The notes below the pieces were generated by a model. The model searched no databases. It was not told where the DNA came from and saw nothing but the letters and a program-made list of their open reading frames with translations. A stretch of DNA of 64,000 nucleotides from Carpediemonas membranifera (Eukaryota; Fornicata): assembly GCA_019828565.1 (NCBI GenBank), contig JAHDYR010000015.1, positions 620,001-684,000 of the forward strand, read 5' to 3'. Position 1 is the stretch's first letter. The number at the start of each line of letters is the position of its first letter. Position numbers and translations under genes: made by a program. This document shows positions 11,801-22,882 of the stretch, one piece after another.

Positions 11801-14800
11801 CGACGTAGTGACCCACGCTCGACGTCGTGCAGGACGGCGATGCGGCAGAATCGCTGTATTCGCCGTTGAAGCAGTTCGTGCAGGACGAGGCGCCTGCGTT
11901 CGAGAAGGTGCCAGCTGGGCATGGCTCCTGACCGGATTGGTCTCCCTTCGTCTTGTAGCCAGCAGTCGCGGTCGTGCAGCCGCTGGCGCCGTCCACCGAC
12001 CACTTGCCAGTGGCGCAGTCGTCTTGGGTCGCGTGCGGCTGGTTGTCGTCGAGGACGAAGTGGCCGGCGTCGGCCTCGACGCAGGTGGCCTTGCCGGTGG
12101 CAGGCTGGTAGTGGCCGTTGTCGCAGACATACTGGGTCGTGTGCGCGTCGCCGTCATTCGGGACGTAGTAGCCGGCGGCTGCGGTGTCGCACGAGGCTTG
12201 CGCGGGGTCGGGTTGGTACTTGCCGTTGTTACACTTGATGCAGACAGCGGCGAGCGCACTGGAGTAGGTGCCTGCCGCGCAGTCCTCCTGGGCTATGTGG
12301 GCGTCGTTGTCGTCGGGAACGAAGTGGCCGGGGGTCGCATCAAGGCAGGTCGACTGCACGCTGTTCGGCTGGTACTTGCCGTTGTTGCACTTGATGCAGG
12401 TAGACGCGCCGGCCTCCGAGTATGTGCCCGCGGGGCAGTCCTCCTGGCCTGACTGGTCGCTGTTCGTCTTGTGGCCCGCCGTCGCCTGGGTGCAGCTGGA
12501 CTGGCCGGTGCCGGCATACTCGCCTGCGTCGCACGGCTCCTGCGCGGTGTGTGGCGTGTCGACGTTCTCGACGTAGTGACCCACGCTCGACGTCGTGCAG
12601 GACGGCGATGCGGCAGAATCGCTGTATTCGCCGTTGAAGCAGTTCGTGCAGGACGAGGCGCCTGCGTTCGAGAAGGTGCCAGCTGGGCATGGCTCCTGAC
12701 CGGATTGGTCTCCCTTCGTCTTGTAGCCAGCAGTCGCGGTCGTGCAGCCGCTGGCGCCGTCCACCGACCACTTGCCAGTGGCGCAGTCGTCTTGGGTTGC
12801 GTGCGGCTGGTTGTCGTCGAGGACGAAGTGGCCGGCGTCGGCCTCGACGCAGGTGGCCTTGCCGGTGGCAGGCTGGTAGTGGCCGTTGTCGCAGACATAC
12901 TGGGTCGTGTGCGCGTCGCCGTCATTCGGGACGTAGTAGCCGGCGGCTGCGGTGTCGCACGAGGCTTGCGCGGGGTCGGGTTGGTACTTGCCGTTGTTAC
13001 ACTTGATGCAGACAGCGGCGAGCGCACTGGAGTAGGTGCCTGCCGCGCAGTCCTCCTGGGCTATGTGGGCGTCGTTGTCGTCGGGAACGAAGTGGCCGGG
13101 GGTCGCATCAAGGCAGGTCGACTGCACACTGTTCGGCTGGTACTTGCCGTTGTTACACTTGATGCAGGTAGACGCGCCGGCCTCCGAGTATGTGCCCGCG
13201 GGGCAGTCCTCCTGGCCTGACTGGTCGCTGTTCGTCTTGTGGCCCGCCGTCGCCTGGGTGCAGCTGGACTGGCCGGTGCCGGCATACTCGCCTGCGTCGC
13301 ACGGCTTCTGCGCGGTGTGTGGCGTGTCGACGTTCTCGACGTAGTGACCCACGCTCGACGTCGTGCAGGACGGCGATGCGGCAGAATCGCTGTATTCGCC
13401 GTTGAAGCAGTTCGTGCAGGACGAGGCGCCTGCGTTCGAGAAGGTGCCAGCTGGGCATGGCTCCTGACCGGATTGGTCTCCCTTCGTCTTGTAGCCAGCA
13501 GTCGCGGTCGTGCAGCCGCTGGCGCCGTCCACCGACCACTTGCCAGTGGCGCAGTCGTCTTGGGTTGCGTGCGGCTGGTTGTCGTCGAGGACGAAGTGGC
13601 CGGCGTCGGCCTCGACGCAGGTGGCCTTGCCGGTGGCAGGCTGGTAGTGGCCGTTGTCGCAGACATACTGGGTCGTGTGCGCGTCGCCGTCATTCGGGAC
13701 GTAGTAGCCGGCGGCTGCGGTGTCGCACGAGGCTTGCGCGGGGTCGGGTTGGTACTTGCCGTTGTTACACTTGATGCAGACAGCGGCGAGCGCACTGGAG
13801 TAGGTGCCTGCCGCGCAGTCCTCCTGGGCTATGTGGGCGTCGTTGTCGTCGGGAACGAAGTGGCCGGGGGTCGCATCAAGGCAGGTCGACTGCACACTGT
13901 TCGGCTGGTACTTGCCGTTGTTACACTTGATGCAGGTAGACGCGCCGGCCTCCGAGTATGTGCCCGCGGGGCAGTCCTCCTGGCCTGACTGGTCGCTGTT
14001 CGTCTTGTGGCCCGCCGTCGCCTGGGTGCAGCTGGACTGGCCGGTGCCGGCATACTCGCCTGCGTCGCACGGCTCCTGCGCGGTGTGTGGCGTGTCGACG
14101 TTCTCGACGTAGTGACCCACGCTCGACGTCGTGCAGGACGGCGATGCGGCAGAATCGCTGTATTCGCCGTTGAAGCAGTTCGTGCAGGACGAGGCGCCTG
14201 CGTTCGAGAAGGTGCCAGCTGGGCATGGCTCCTGACCGGATTGGTCTCCCTTCGTCTTGTAGCCAGCAGTCGCGGTCGTGCAGCCGCTGGCGCCGTCCAC
14301 CGACCACTTGCCAGTGGCGCAGTCGTCTTGGGTTGCGTGCGGCTGGTTGTCGTCGAGGACGAAGTGGCCGGCGTCGGCCTCGACGCAGGTGGCCTTGCCG
14401 GTGGCAGGCTGGTAGTGGCCGTTGTCGCAGACATACTGGGTCGTGTGCGCGTCGCCGTCATTCGGGACGTAGTAGCCGGCGGCTGCGGTGTCGCACGAGG
14501 CTTGCGCGGGGTCGGGTTGGTACTTGCCGTTGTTACACTTGATGCAGACAGCGGCGAGCGCACTGGAGTAGGTGCCTGCCGCGCAGTCCTCCTGGGCTAT
14601 GTGGGCGTCGTTGTCGTCGGGAACGAAGTGGCCGGGGGTCGCATCAAGGCAGGTCGACTGCACACTGTTCGGCTGGTACTTGCCGTTGTTACACTTGATG
14701 CAGGTAGACGCGCCGGCCTCCGAGTATGTGCCCGCGGGGCAGTCCTCCTGGCCTGACTGGTCGCTGTTCGTCTTGTGGCCCGCCGTCGCCTGGGTGCAGC

Positions 14801-17800
14801 TGGACTGGCCGGTGCCGGCATACTCGCCTGCGTCGCACGGCTCCTGCGCGGTGTGTGGCGTGTCGACGTTCTCGACGTAGTGACCCACGCTCGACGTCGT
14901 GCAGGACGGCGATGCGGCAGAATCGCTGTATTCGCCGTTGAAGCAGTTCGTGCAGGACGAGGCGCCTGCGTTCGAGAAGGTGCCAGCTGGGCATGGCTCC
15001 TGACCGGATTGGTCTCCCTTCGTCTTGTAGCCAGCAGTCGCGGTCGTGCAGCCGCTGGCGCCGTCCACCGACCACTTGCCAGTGGCGCAGTCGTCTTGGG
15101 TTGCGTGCGGCTGGTTGTCGTCGAGGACGAAGTGGCCGGCGTCGGCCTCGACGCAGGTGGCCTTGCCGGTGGCAGGCTGGTAGTGGCCGTTGTCGCAGAC
15201 ATACTGGGTCGTGTGCGCGTCGCCGTCATTCGGGACGTAGTAGCCGGCGGCTGCGGTGTCGCACGAGGCTTGCGCGGGGTCGGGTTGGTACTTGCCGTTG
15301 TTACACTTGATGCAGACAGCGGCGAGCGCACTGGAGTAGGTGCCTGCCGCGCAGTCCTCCTGGGCTATGTGGGCGTCGTTGTCGTCGGGAACGAAGTGGC
15401 CGGGGGTCGCATCAAGGCAGGTCGACTGCACACTGTTCGGCTGGTACTTGCCGTTGTTACACTTGATGCAGGTAGACGCGCCGGCCTCCGAGTATGTGCC
15501 CGCGGGGCAGTCCTCCCTGGCCTGACTGGTCGCTGTTCGTCTTGTGGCCCGCCGTCGCCTGGGTGCAGCTGGACTGGCCGGTGCCGGCATACTCGCCTGC
15601 GTCGCACGGCTTCTGCGCGGTGTGTGGCGTGTCGACGTTCTCGACGTAGTGACCCACGCTCGACGTCGTGCAGGACGGCGATGCGGCAGAATCGCTGTAT
15701 TCGCCGTTGAAGCAGTTCGTGCAGGACGAGGCGCCTGCGTTCGAGAAGGTGCCAGCTGGGCATGGCTCCTGACCGGATTGGTCTCCCTTCGTCTTGTAGC
15801 CAGCAGTCGCGGTCGTGCAGCCGCTGGCGCCGTCCACCGACCACTTGCCAGTGGCGCAGTCGTCTTGGGTTGCGTGCGGCTGGTTGTCGTCGAGGACGAA
15901 GTGGCCGGCGTCGGCCTCGACGCAGGTGGCCTTGCCGGTGGCAGGCTGGTAGTGGCCGTTGTCGCAGACATACTGGGTCGTGTGCGCGTCGCCGTCATTC
16001 GGGACGTAGTAGCCGGCGGCTGCGGTGTCGCACGAGGCTTGCGCGGGGTCGGGTTGGTACTTGCCGTTGTTACACTTGATGCAGACAGCGGCGAGCGCAC
16101 TGGAGTAGGTGCCTGCCGCGCAGTCCTCCTGGGCTATGTGGGCGTCGTTGTCGTCGGGAACGAAGTGGCCGGGGGTCGCATCAAGGCAGGTCGACTGCAC
16201 ACTGTTCGGCTGGTACTTGCCGTTGTTACACTTGATGCAGGTAGACGCGCCGGCCTCCGAGTATGTGCCCGCGGGGCAGTCCTCCCTGGCCTGACTGGTC
16301 GCTGTTCGTCTTGTGGCCCGCCGTCGCCTGGGTGCAGCTGGACTGGCCGGTGCCGGCATACTCGCCTGCGTCGCACGGCTTCTGCGCGGTGTGTGGCGTG
16401 TCGACGTTCTCGACGTAGTGACCCACGCTCGACGTCGTGCAGGACGGCGATGCGGCAGAATCGCTGTATTCGCCGTTGAAGCAGTTCGTGCAGGACGAGG
16501 CGCCTGCGTTCGAGAAGGTGCCAGCTGGGCATGGCTCCTGACCGGATTGGTCTCCCTTCGTCTTGTAGCCAGCAGTCGCGGTCGTGCAGCCGCTGGCGCC
16601 GTCCACCGACCACTTGCCAGTGGCGCAGTCGTCTTGGGTTGCGTGCGGCTGGTTGTCGTCGAGGACGAAGTGGCCGGCGTCGGCCTCGACGCAGGTGGCC
16701 TTGCCGGTGGCAGGCTGGTAGTGGCCGTTGTCGCAGACATACTGGGTCGTGTGCGCGTCGCCGTCATTCGGGACGTAGTAGCCGGCGGCTGCGGTGTCGC
16801 ACGAGGCTTGCGCGGGGTCGGGTTGGTACTTGCCGTTGTTACACTTGATGCAGACAGCGGCGAGCGCACTGGAGTAGGTGCCTGCCGCGCAGTCCTCCTG
16901 GGCTATGTGGGCGTCGTTGTCGTCGGGAACGAAGTGGCCGGGGGTCGCATCAAGGCAGGTCGACTGCACACTGTTCGGCTGGTACTTGCCGTTGTTACAC
17001 TTGATGCAGGTAGACGCGCCGGCCTCCGAGTATGTGCCCGCGGGGCAGTCCTCCTGGCCTGACTGGTCGCTGTTCGTCTTGTGGCCCGCCGTCGCCTGGG
17101 TGCAGCTGGACTGGCCGGTGCCGGCATACTCGCCTGCGTCGCACGGCTTCTGCGCGGTGTGTGGCGTGTCGACGTTCTCGACGTAGTGACCCACGCTCGA
17201 CGTCGTGCAGGACGGCGATGCGGCAGAATCGCTGTATTCGCCGTTGAAGCAGTTCGTGCAGGACGAGGCGCCTGCGTTCGAGAAGGTGCCAGCTGGGCAT
17301 GGCTCCTGACCGGATTGGTCTCCCCTTCGTCTTGTAGCCAGCAGTCGCGGTCGTGCAGCCGCTGGCGCCGTCCACCGACCACTTGCCAGTGGCGCAGTCG
17401 TCTTGGGTTGCGTGCGGCTGGTTGTCGTCGAGGACGAAGTGGCCGGCGTCGGCCTCGACGCAGGTGGCCTTGCCGGTGGCAGGCTGGTAGTGGCCGTTGT
17501 CGCAGACATACTGGGTCGTGTGCGCGTCGCCGTCATTCGGGACGTAGTAGCCGGCGGCTGCGGTGTCGCACGAGGCTTGCGCGGGGTCGGGTTGGTACTT
17601 GCCGTTGTTACACTTGATGCAGACAGCGGCGAGCGCACTGGAGTAGGTGCCTGCCGCGCAGTCCTCCTGGGCTATGTGGGCGTCGTTGTCGTCGGGAACG
17701 AAGTGGCCGGGGGTCGCATCAAGGCAGGTCGACTGCACACTGTTCGGCTGGTACTTGCCGTTGTTACACTTGATGCAGGTAGACGCGCCGGCCTCCGAGT

Positions 17801-19211
17801 ATGTGCCCGCGGGGCAGTCCTCCTGGCCTGACTGGTCGCTGTTCGTCTTGTGGCCCGCCGTCGCCTGGGTGCAAGAGCTGGCACCGGCAACCGACCACTC
17901 GCCAGATGGGCAGGCGGTCTGGGTTGCGTGGGCGTCACCGTCGTTTGGAACGTAGTAGCCGGCACTGGCGGTCTTGCACGTGGCCTGGCCCGTGTCGTCC
18001 TGGTACTTGCCGTTGTTACAGGGCGACAGGCCGCCCCTGAATGTCCCAACGTACCCTGCACGGATCTTGAGCGTGTAAATGGTGGCCTTATTGTCGTCCG
18101 GTGCTCCCACGACCAGGTGGGCGACGCCTCCGGATCCCGTCCACAGCGCGACGGAGAATCCGAAGTCAGACCCCGAGTCACCCGACAGCGTCTTCTTCAG
18201 GAGCCAGCTACTCCCGCCGTACATGTAGAGGTAGACCTTGTTCTCGTCCTTTGCCCCGATAGCGGCAAAGGGACCGGCGACCGCGACCGAGCAGCCGAAG
18301 CCGGTCCCCGATGTCCCGTGGGGGTGATGGAAGGTCTGTGACAGGGTCAGAAGGGTGCTGGCCCGCGTCCACGCGTACGCTGCGCTGCTGTCGCTGCCGG
18401 AGAAGACCCACGTCCCGTCGATACTGACGCTCCTACCATGCCTATTGACGCTACTCGGGCAGAAACTGTGATCCTCATCCACTGACACCGCTGTATGATC
18501 ATCGTTCTCATAGAAGACGTTGATCTTGCCATCACCCTCACCAGGTGCGCTGACAACGCAGTACTTTCCGGCAAACCGGTCACACGCGATAGCCCGCCCG
18601 CGGTAGTCATCGCCGTCATGTGACCAGTGGTGCTTGTCGCCAGAGGGATAGTCACCAGCCTTCTTGTAGTACCAGAAGCTACCAGCGTCGTCGCTAAGGC
18701 CAAGGAAATCACCGGGGGCGCCAAAACAGCCTGACCCACTTGGGAGCATCGCGACGGAGTATCCAAACTCATCGTTGTTACTTGCTGGAGCAAGATGCTT
18801 GAGCTGGGCCCAATTGCCGCTGCCGTCTCTATTGTAGATGATGACAGCTCCCTCGTCGCCGCTGTACTCGTCTGCGCCAGAAGCAGCATATCCGAGCGTG
18901 CTGATGTCCACAGACCTGCCCAGGTTGTCGCCAGTGTTGCTCGTTGTGGCGAGGGTCGGGGAGGAGGGCCATGTTTCCGTGGAGCTGTCGTATTCAGCTG
19001 TGAAGACCGCGTCTGTGGCATCGGGAGCACCAATAATCACCCAGTCACCCGCAACGGAAACAGCGTAGCCGAAATCGCTGCCTGAAGCTCCAGTATAAGT
19101 CTTGCTTGTTGTGGTGAAGGTTAAATCGGCGATGACGTGCGGAGCTAAAGCGATAAAAGCTAAAAATAATGCGAAAGAAGATAGTACTCCTATGCTAAAT
19201 GGGTTTGTCAT
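5871..19211 (-). CDS. Giant Cys-rich repeat surface protein with FG-GAP-like head and C-terminal TM (three frameshifts)
   Basis: ATG at 19211, stop TAG at 5871-5873; about 4,445 residues once three extra bases are discounted. Residues 1 to about 28 form a signal peptide (FALFLAFIALA core). Residues about 30-390 are beta-propeller-like with FG-GAP/integrin-alpha style motifs (DFGYAVSVAG, VIIGAPD, GFSVALW, VVGAPDD). Then come hundreds of Cys pairs in repeats of the GCC2/GCC3 (ephrin-receptor-like) type, with signatures PAGTYS, CNNGKYQP and AGYYVP. Eleven near-identical 256-residue units occupy about residues 446-3305, followed by diverged copies. Near residue 4270-4317 a long Val/Ala/Ile-rich segment is the membrane anchor, followed by a basic Lys cluster and a Ser/Pro-rich cytoplasmic tail. 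As sequenced, the frame breaks at 17322-17325, 16284-16286 and 15515-15517, each by one extra C. The architecture implies an adhesion or surface-coat role; ligand unknown. Confidence 0.8.
9296..17873 (-). repeat. Tandem array of eleven ~768-bp coding units
   Basis: A marker sequence recurs at intervals of 768 bp seven times and then 769 bp three times, giving eleven units plus a partial one. Each 256-residue unit contains six sub-repeats of 52, 52, 36, 32, 52 and 32 residues, ending in TAQ/HAQ/SGQ-type linkers. Units are near identical even at silent positions. The few differences (ggcttg/ggcctg, cacgctg/cacactg, and the E-to-K codon change at 13303, 15607, 16379 and 17147) are distributed as a mosaic, which points to recent unequal crossing-over or gene conversion. 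The three 769-bp steps correspond to the three one-base insertions. Confidence 0.95.
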
Positions 19212-19474
19212 GCTTTTCTAAACCGATCCAGGGCTTTTGGGCTGGATAGTGGATGTCCCAATTTTCAGCTTTCAAAGACAGCCACAGAATATTCTGGACA
19301 GAATCTAGGATCTACACTCTTCACACGTTCACAAATAGCACCCCAATCCCCTTCTCGCCCTCTGCCGACGATACCGTGCAATGCGGGTCACCCCGCCAAC
19401 GGTGGCGGGCACCAGGCCGGGACTCCGGGCAATGTGGCCCAGTAAAAGCACTCATAGTCCGTCTCCATTTACCG

Positions 19475-22400
19475 TCACCGCTCAAGATGACTGATGCCAA
19501 ACAATGTCAGCTCAAGCGCCTTCAGATGGTCGAAGAACTCCTTGACACGGAGTCCGTTCATCGTCAGCATGAACCCAAGCTCAGTCAGGTCGGGTGATGG
19601 CATCATGGCTGCGTTGCTCAGCTTCTTGAGCTCCTCGAACCTGAATACCAGGTCGACAAAGTCCAGCGTCGCCAAGCTCGACTGCGCAGCCGTCAGCACA
19701 TCGATGAGCTCGGCCCGGTGCTGGACGAATATCGTGTGGAAGACCGCCGTGTCCGAGGTCTCGCGGCCCCTCACGTCCTCCCGGAAGCCCGCATCGCACG
19801 ACGAAGCCCGCAGGCTGAGGTAGCGATCACCCAAGGCGAACACCATCTTCTCCAACGCCACACCATATGTGACGCCGGCTGCAATGTACTCGCGCTGCTC
19901 GACGAGGGTCTGGGCCTCGGCGAGGACGCCTTCACAGGCCCCGAGCTGGGCCATGTGCGGGTCGTCGTCGTCGGGCTCCAGACCCTCGTCGGCAAGCGTC
20001 GTCATGTGCTCGTGCAGGGTGTCGATGAGCAGGTTAGGGTCGATCTGGGTGATGATGTCCTTAAACTGCTTCTTTCCTTTCTTTTTGGAGTAATGGCCGA
20101 TAGAGGCGGCCTGGGCGACCGTCCTGAGGCCCATGTACCTCTCCCTGATCATCTTACAATCAACCATCATCTTCTCCTGCGGTATGCCTTCCAGCTGGGC
20201 GAGTCGGTTGCGGTGACGGACGAAGAGGAGCTCGCAGATCTTGCTCGGCGACTCCGTACGGCTCCGGATGGCGCGTTTTGTCGCCTTGTCGAAGAGGTCG
20301 GGCACGAAGTCGTCGACCATGCACGCCATGGCCAGCAGACAGCGCTCGACCTCCTTCGTGTACAGGCCAGCGTGGTCCTCGGGCGTCAGGTGCGAGTGGA
20401 TCGCCCAATCGACACCGTTCCGGATGGCGCGGAGGGTCTCGGGCAAGAGTTCGGGACGCATGTCGAACATCTTCTCGAGTGCGGTTTGCTCGTCCGCATA
20501 GTACTCCATCCGAGAGAGAATGTCATCACCTATGATACTTGCGGTGTACAGCGTCGCGAACCTCGCCGCAAGATCCATCCAGAAGTTCTCCTCCTTCTCA
20601 AGCTCCCGGGCCAGCGACGGGATGGCGGCCCGAAGCCCGTTGACACCCGGCGCCATGAACATCGCCTCCGCCATGGCGCAGGGGTGGGTGTCGGGTTCAA
20701 AGACGAACTTAGAGTTGATCTCGCCGAGGAGGGTCGCGAGACTGGTGATGATGCGATCGCAGTCGACAGCAAGGAGCACGCTGAGCCCCGTCATGCGGCG
20801 CATCGTGGTGTTGTCATCCAGCGGGAACTGCTCCTCGTCTTCGTCCTCCTCTTCATCGTTGTAGTCGTCCCATTCGTCGTAGAAGGCCCGGTGGTCGTAG
20901 TTCCGAGCTTTCACGACGGTCTGGGCGGGCGTGTCGTGAGATAAACGGGGCTTAGCATGGCTGAGGGCGTCGTCAACCTGCCTAAGACCGCCTATAAGGG
21001 CGTCCGCAGCGACAGTCCGCATCGCATTGTCGGCCTTGTCTGCAGGCATCTTGGCTCCCCCGGATACCGTCTTCGCGAGCTTCTTGAACTCCCTGAACTT
21101 CGCCCCGAGCTTGTCGAAGTCCACAGGCAGCCTCAGCTCGAGCACGGCGGGTCTGCAGACGTTGAACACCTCATGGAACAGCTGTGTCGTCCGCGCTGTC
21201 CGGCCTGCAATACCCGCCTCGGCAGCAGGGTCGATGGTGCCCGGGTGGAGCCGGACAAACTTGGCTGCGATGGAGTAGACGAGGGCGTCCACCCTTTGGT
21301 CCATCGCCAGCACTCGATCCGGACCAGGGTCCTTGGCTGGGACAGGCTTGGACTCCTGCTTGCTCTTATCGTTATTAATTGCCTTCGTTTCCCCTGTCAG
21401 CGCCGCCAGGATGCCGTCGAGGGCCCGTAAGAGGTCCTCTGCTCTGGCCTTGGCGAGTCTGCTGCTGATGTCGAGCCACCACGCCTGGCCCCAGACCTGG
21501 GCGGCGAGGGAAGGGTCGGCAGCCAGCCTGGCGATGTTCCTGACATCCCTGAAGCACTGCCCCAGGGCATCCCAGTCATCGCCCCCGGCCCACTGCCTCT
21601 GCCGGAGGAGCTTGACAAGCCTCTTCCGCTGGACGTTGAACAGCTCATGGAATAGCTTCGCACAAGACTCCGTGCGGGCCGCAGCACCGGCAGCAGTGGC
21701 CGAGTCCAGCAGTGGCGGGTTCGACCCAGACACGGCCTGGGCTATCTCGTAAACCCGCTCGTCGACTCTACCCCCGAAGTCCAGGGCGGTCCTGATCCAC
21801 TTCCTGCCGGCCTCGTTGGGGGCATCTGATGGTGCGGTCTTGGCCTTCTTAGGTGTGGCAGGGGTCAGCCCCGTGGCCCTGGTCGGTGCCACTGCGGTGA
21901 TGCCTTTGGCCTGACGGGACCTGAGGTCGTCCAGGACCTCCCGCAGGTTCTCGAAGAGCCGGGTCACCCCAGCCTCCTCGAGCCTTGTCCGTATTTCCTT
22001 CCACCCGAATGTACCCCACATCTGGGTCGACTGGACAGGATTACCGGCCACCTTGGCGATGAGCTTGACCTCCCTGAACTGCCGGCCGAGGTCATCCCAC
22101 ATGCCGGCCGTCGTCGACCGGTTCATATCCAGCAGCGTACATGCCGTCTTACGGTGCTCGTTAAACATGTGGTGGAACAGCTTGGCCGTCGCCCCATCCC
22201 TGGCCTCGATTCCTGCCCTCGTCGCTTCATCGAAGAGATCAGTCACCATCTCATCCATCATGGCTGCGATGTCGTAGATGTACTGGTCCGCCTTCGTCCC
22301 GTACGACTGGGCGATCGCGGTCCAGTGGGCCACACGCTCCTTGGAGGTCATGATGTCCCACGAGGGCTGGGGGGCGTTGGCCGAGCCCCCGGTCACAGCA

Positions 22401-22882
22401 GTCTTCATCGCTGAAGGCTTGCTTGGGGTATGGGGCAAGGAGCGCATGAAAGCCGTCTCCAGCTTCTTTGCGGCTCTGAAGTGGAACGTGAGCAAACCGG
22501 TGGTCACCATCTTGACAAGAGCCTCGCGGAGGACAGACACATCGTTCTGTTTCGAGTGCAGCGCAGTATTGCGGAGGTCTCTGAGAGTCTTGAAGGTCTG
22601 GGCGTAGAGGTCTATGTCAACCTTATCGCCTGTGAGGCATGCTAACACCTCATGGCGATGCCGCTCAAAAATCTCATGAAATATGGTCGTAACATACTGA
22701 TTCTTACGCTCATTCTTCAGAATCTCACGCGCTACACTCGTATCGTCAGTGATTGCAGCAAAATGAACACCAAGCCTCATAACAGCATGTTCAGACGCAA
22801 TTCCATAGTTGATAGCAGCAGAAACCCACTTTTCGTTTTTGAAATCAGCGTTACCCTCTTTTAATGGGTCGAATTCGGCCAT
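19475..22882 (-). CDS. Unrecognised internally repetitive helical protein, possible degenerate HEPN-like modules
   Basis: 1,135 residues, ATG at 22882. No family is recognised. The protein is built from about six or seven helical repeats of roughly 130-160 residues. The common core is a helix with a Tyr-Ile-Ala/Tyr-Gly-Ile-Ala start, an acidic helix, then LFHE-x-F-xx-HR-xx-L, a spacer, and a final helix FRE-x-(K/R)-x-(L/I)-A. Clear copies start near residues 25, 195, 375, 530, 870 and 1015. The copy near 700-830 is degenerate. The first copy ends in LRDLRNTALH, which fits the R-x4-H signature of HEPN-type helical domains; the others have lost the His. An acidic stretch (DEWDDYNDEEEDEDEE) lies near residue 670. 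The function is unknown; the HEPN link is an inference from one motif and helical layout. It is transcribed in the same direction as, and 263 bp upstream of, the giant surface-protein gene. Confidence 0.7.
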   Translation of the reverse strand: MAEFDPLKEGNADFKNEKWVSAAINYGIASEHAVMRLGVHFAAITDDTSVAREILKNERKNQYVTTIFHEIFERHRHEVLACLTGDKVDIDLYAQTFKTLRDLRNTALHSKQNDVSVLREALVKMVTTGLLTFHFRAAKKLETAFMRSLPHTPSKPSAMKTAVTGGSANAPQPSWDIMTSKERVAHWTAIAQSYGTKADQYIYDIAAMMDEMVTDLFDEATRAGIEARDGATAKLFHHMFNEHRKTACTLLDMNRSTTAGMWDDLGRQFREVKLIAKVAGNPVQSTQMWGTFGWKEIRTRLEEAGVTRLFENLREVLDDLRSRQAKGITAVAPTRATGLTPATPKKAKTAPSDAPNEAGRKWIRTALDFGGRVDERVYEIAQAVSGSNPPLLDSATAAGAAARTESCAKLFHELFNVQRKRLVKLLRQRQWAGGDDWDALGQCFRDVRNIARLAADPSLAAQVWGQAWWLDISSRLAKARAEDLLRALDGILAALTGETKAINNDKSKQESKPVPAKDPGPDRVLAMDQRVDALVYSIAAKFVRLHPGTIDPAAEAGIAGRTARTTQLFHEVFNVCRPAVLELRLPVDFDKLGAKFREFKKLAKTVSGGAKMPADKADNAMRTVAADALIGGLRQVDDALSHAKPRLSHDTPAQTVVKARNYDHRAFYDEWDDYNDEEEDEDEEQFPLDDNTTMRRMTGLSVLLAVDCDRIITSLATLLGEINSKFVFEPDTHPCAMAEAMFMAPGVNGLRAAIPSLARELEKEENFWMDLAARFATLYTASIIGDDILSRMEYYADEQTALEKMFDMRPELLPETLRAIRNGVDWAIHSHLTPEDHAGLYTKEVERCLLAMACMVDDFVPDLFDKATKRAIRSRTESPSKICELLFVRHRNRLAQLEGIPQEKMMVDCKMIRERYMGLRTVAQAASIGHYSKKKGKKQFKDIITQIDPNLLIDTLHEHMTTLADEGLEPDDDDPHMAQLGACEGVLAEAQTLVEQREYIAAGVTYGVALEKMVFALGDRYLSLRASSCDAGFREDVRGRETSDTAVFHTIFVQHRAELIDVLTAAQSSLATLDFVDLVFRFEELKKLSNAAMMPSPDLTELGFMLTMNGLRVKEFFDHLKALELTLFGISHLER

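Noticed and set aside
9399-17831. Plus-strand ORFs of 249-311 codons repeated in every 768-bp unit, and minus-strand ORFs in a second frame
   Set aside because: They are shadows of the GC-rich coding repeat. They recur because the unit recurs, and the signal peptide, Cys spacing and membrane anchor all belong to one minus-strand frame.
9296-17873. CRISPR-like or satellite repeat array
   Set aside because: Units are directly adjacent without unique spacers and encode protein continuously.
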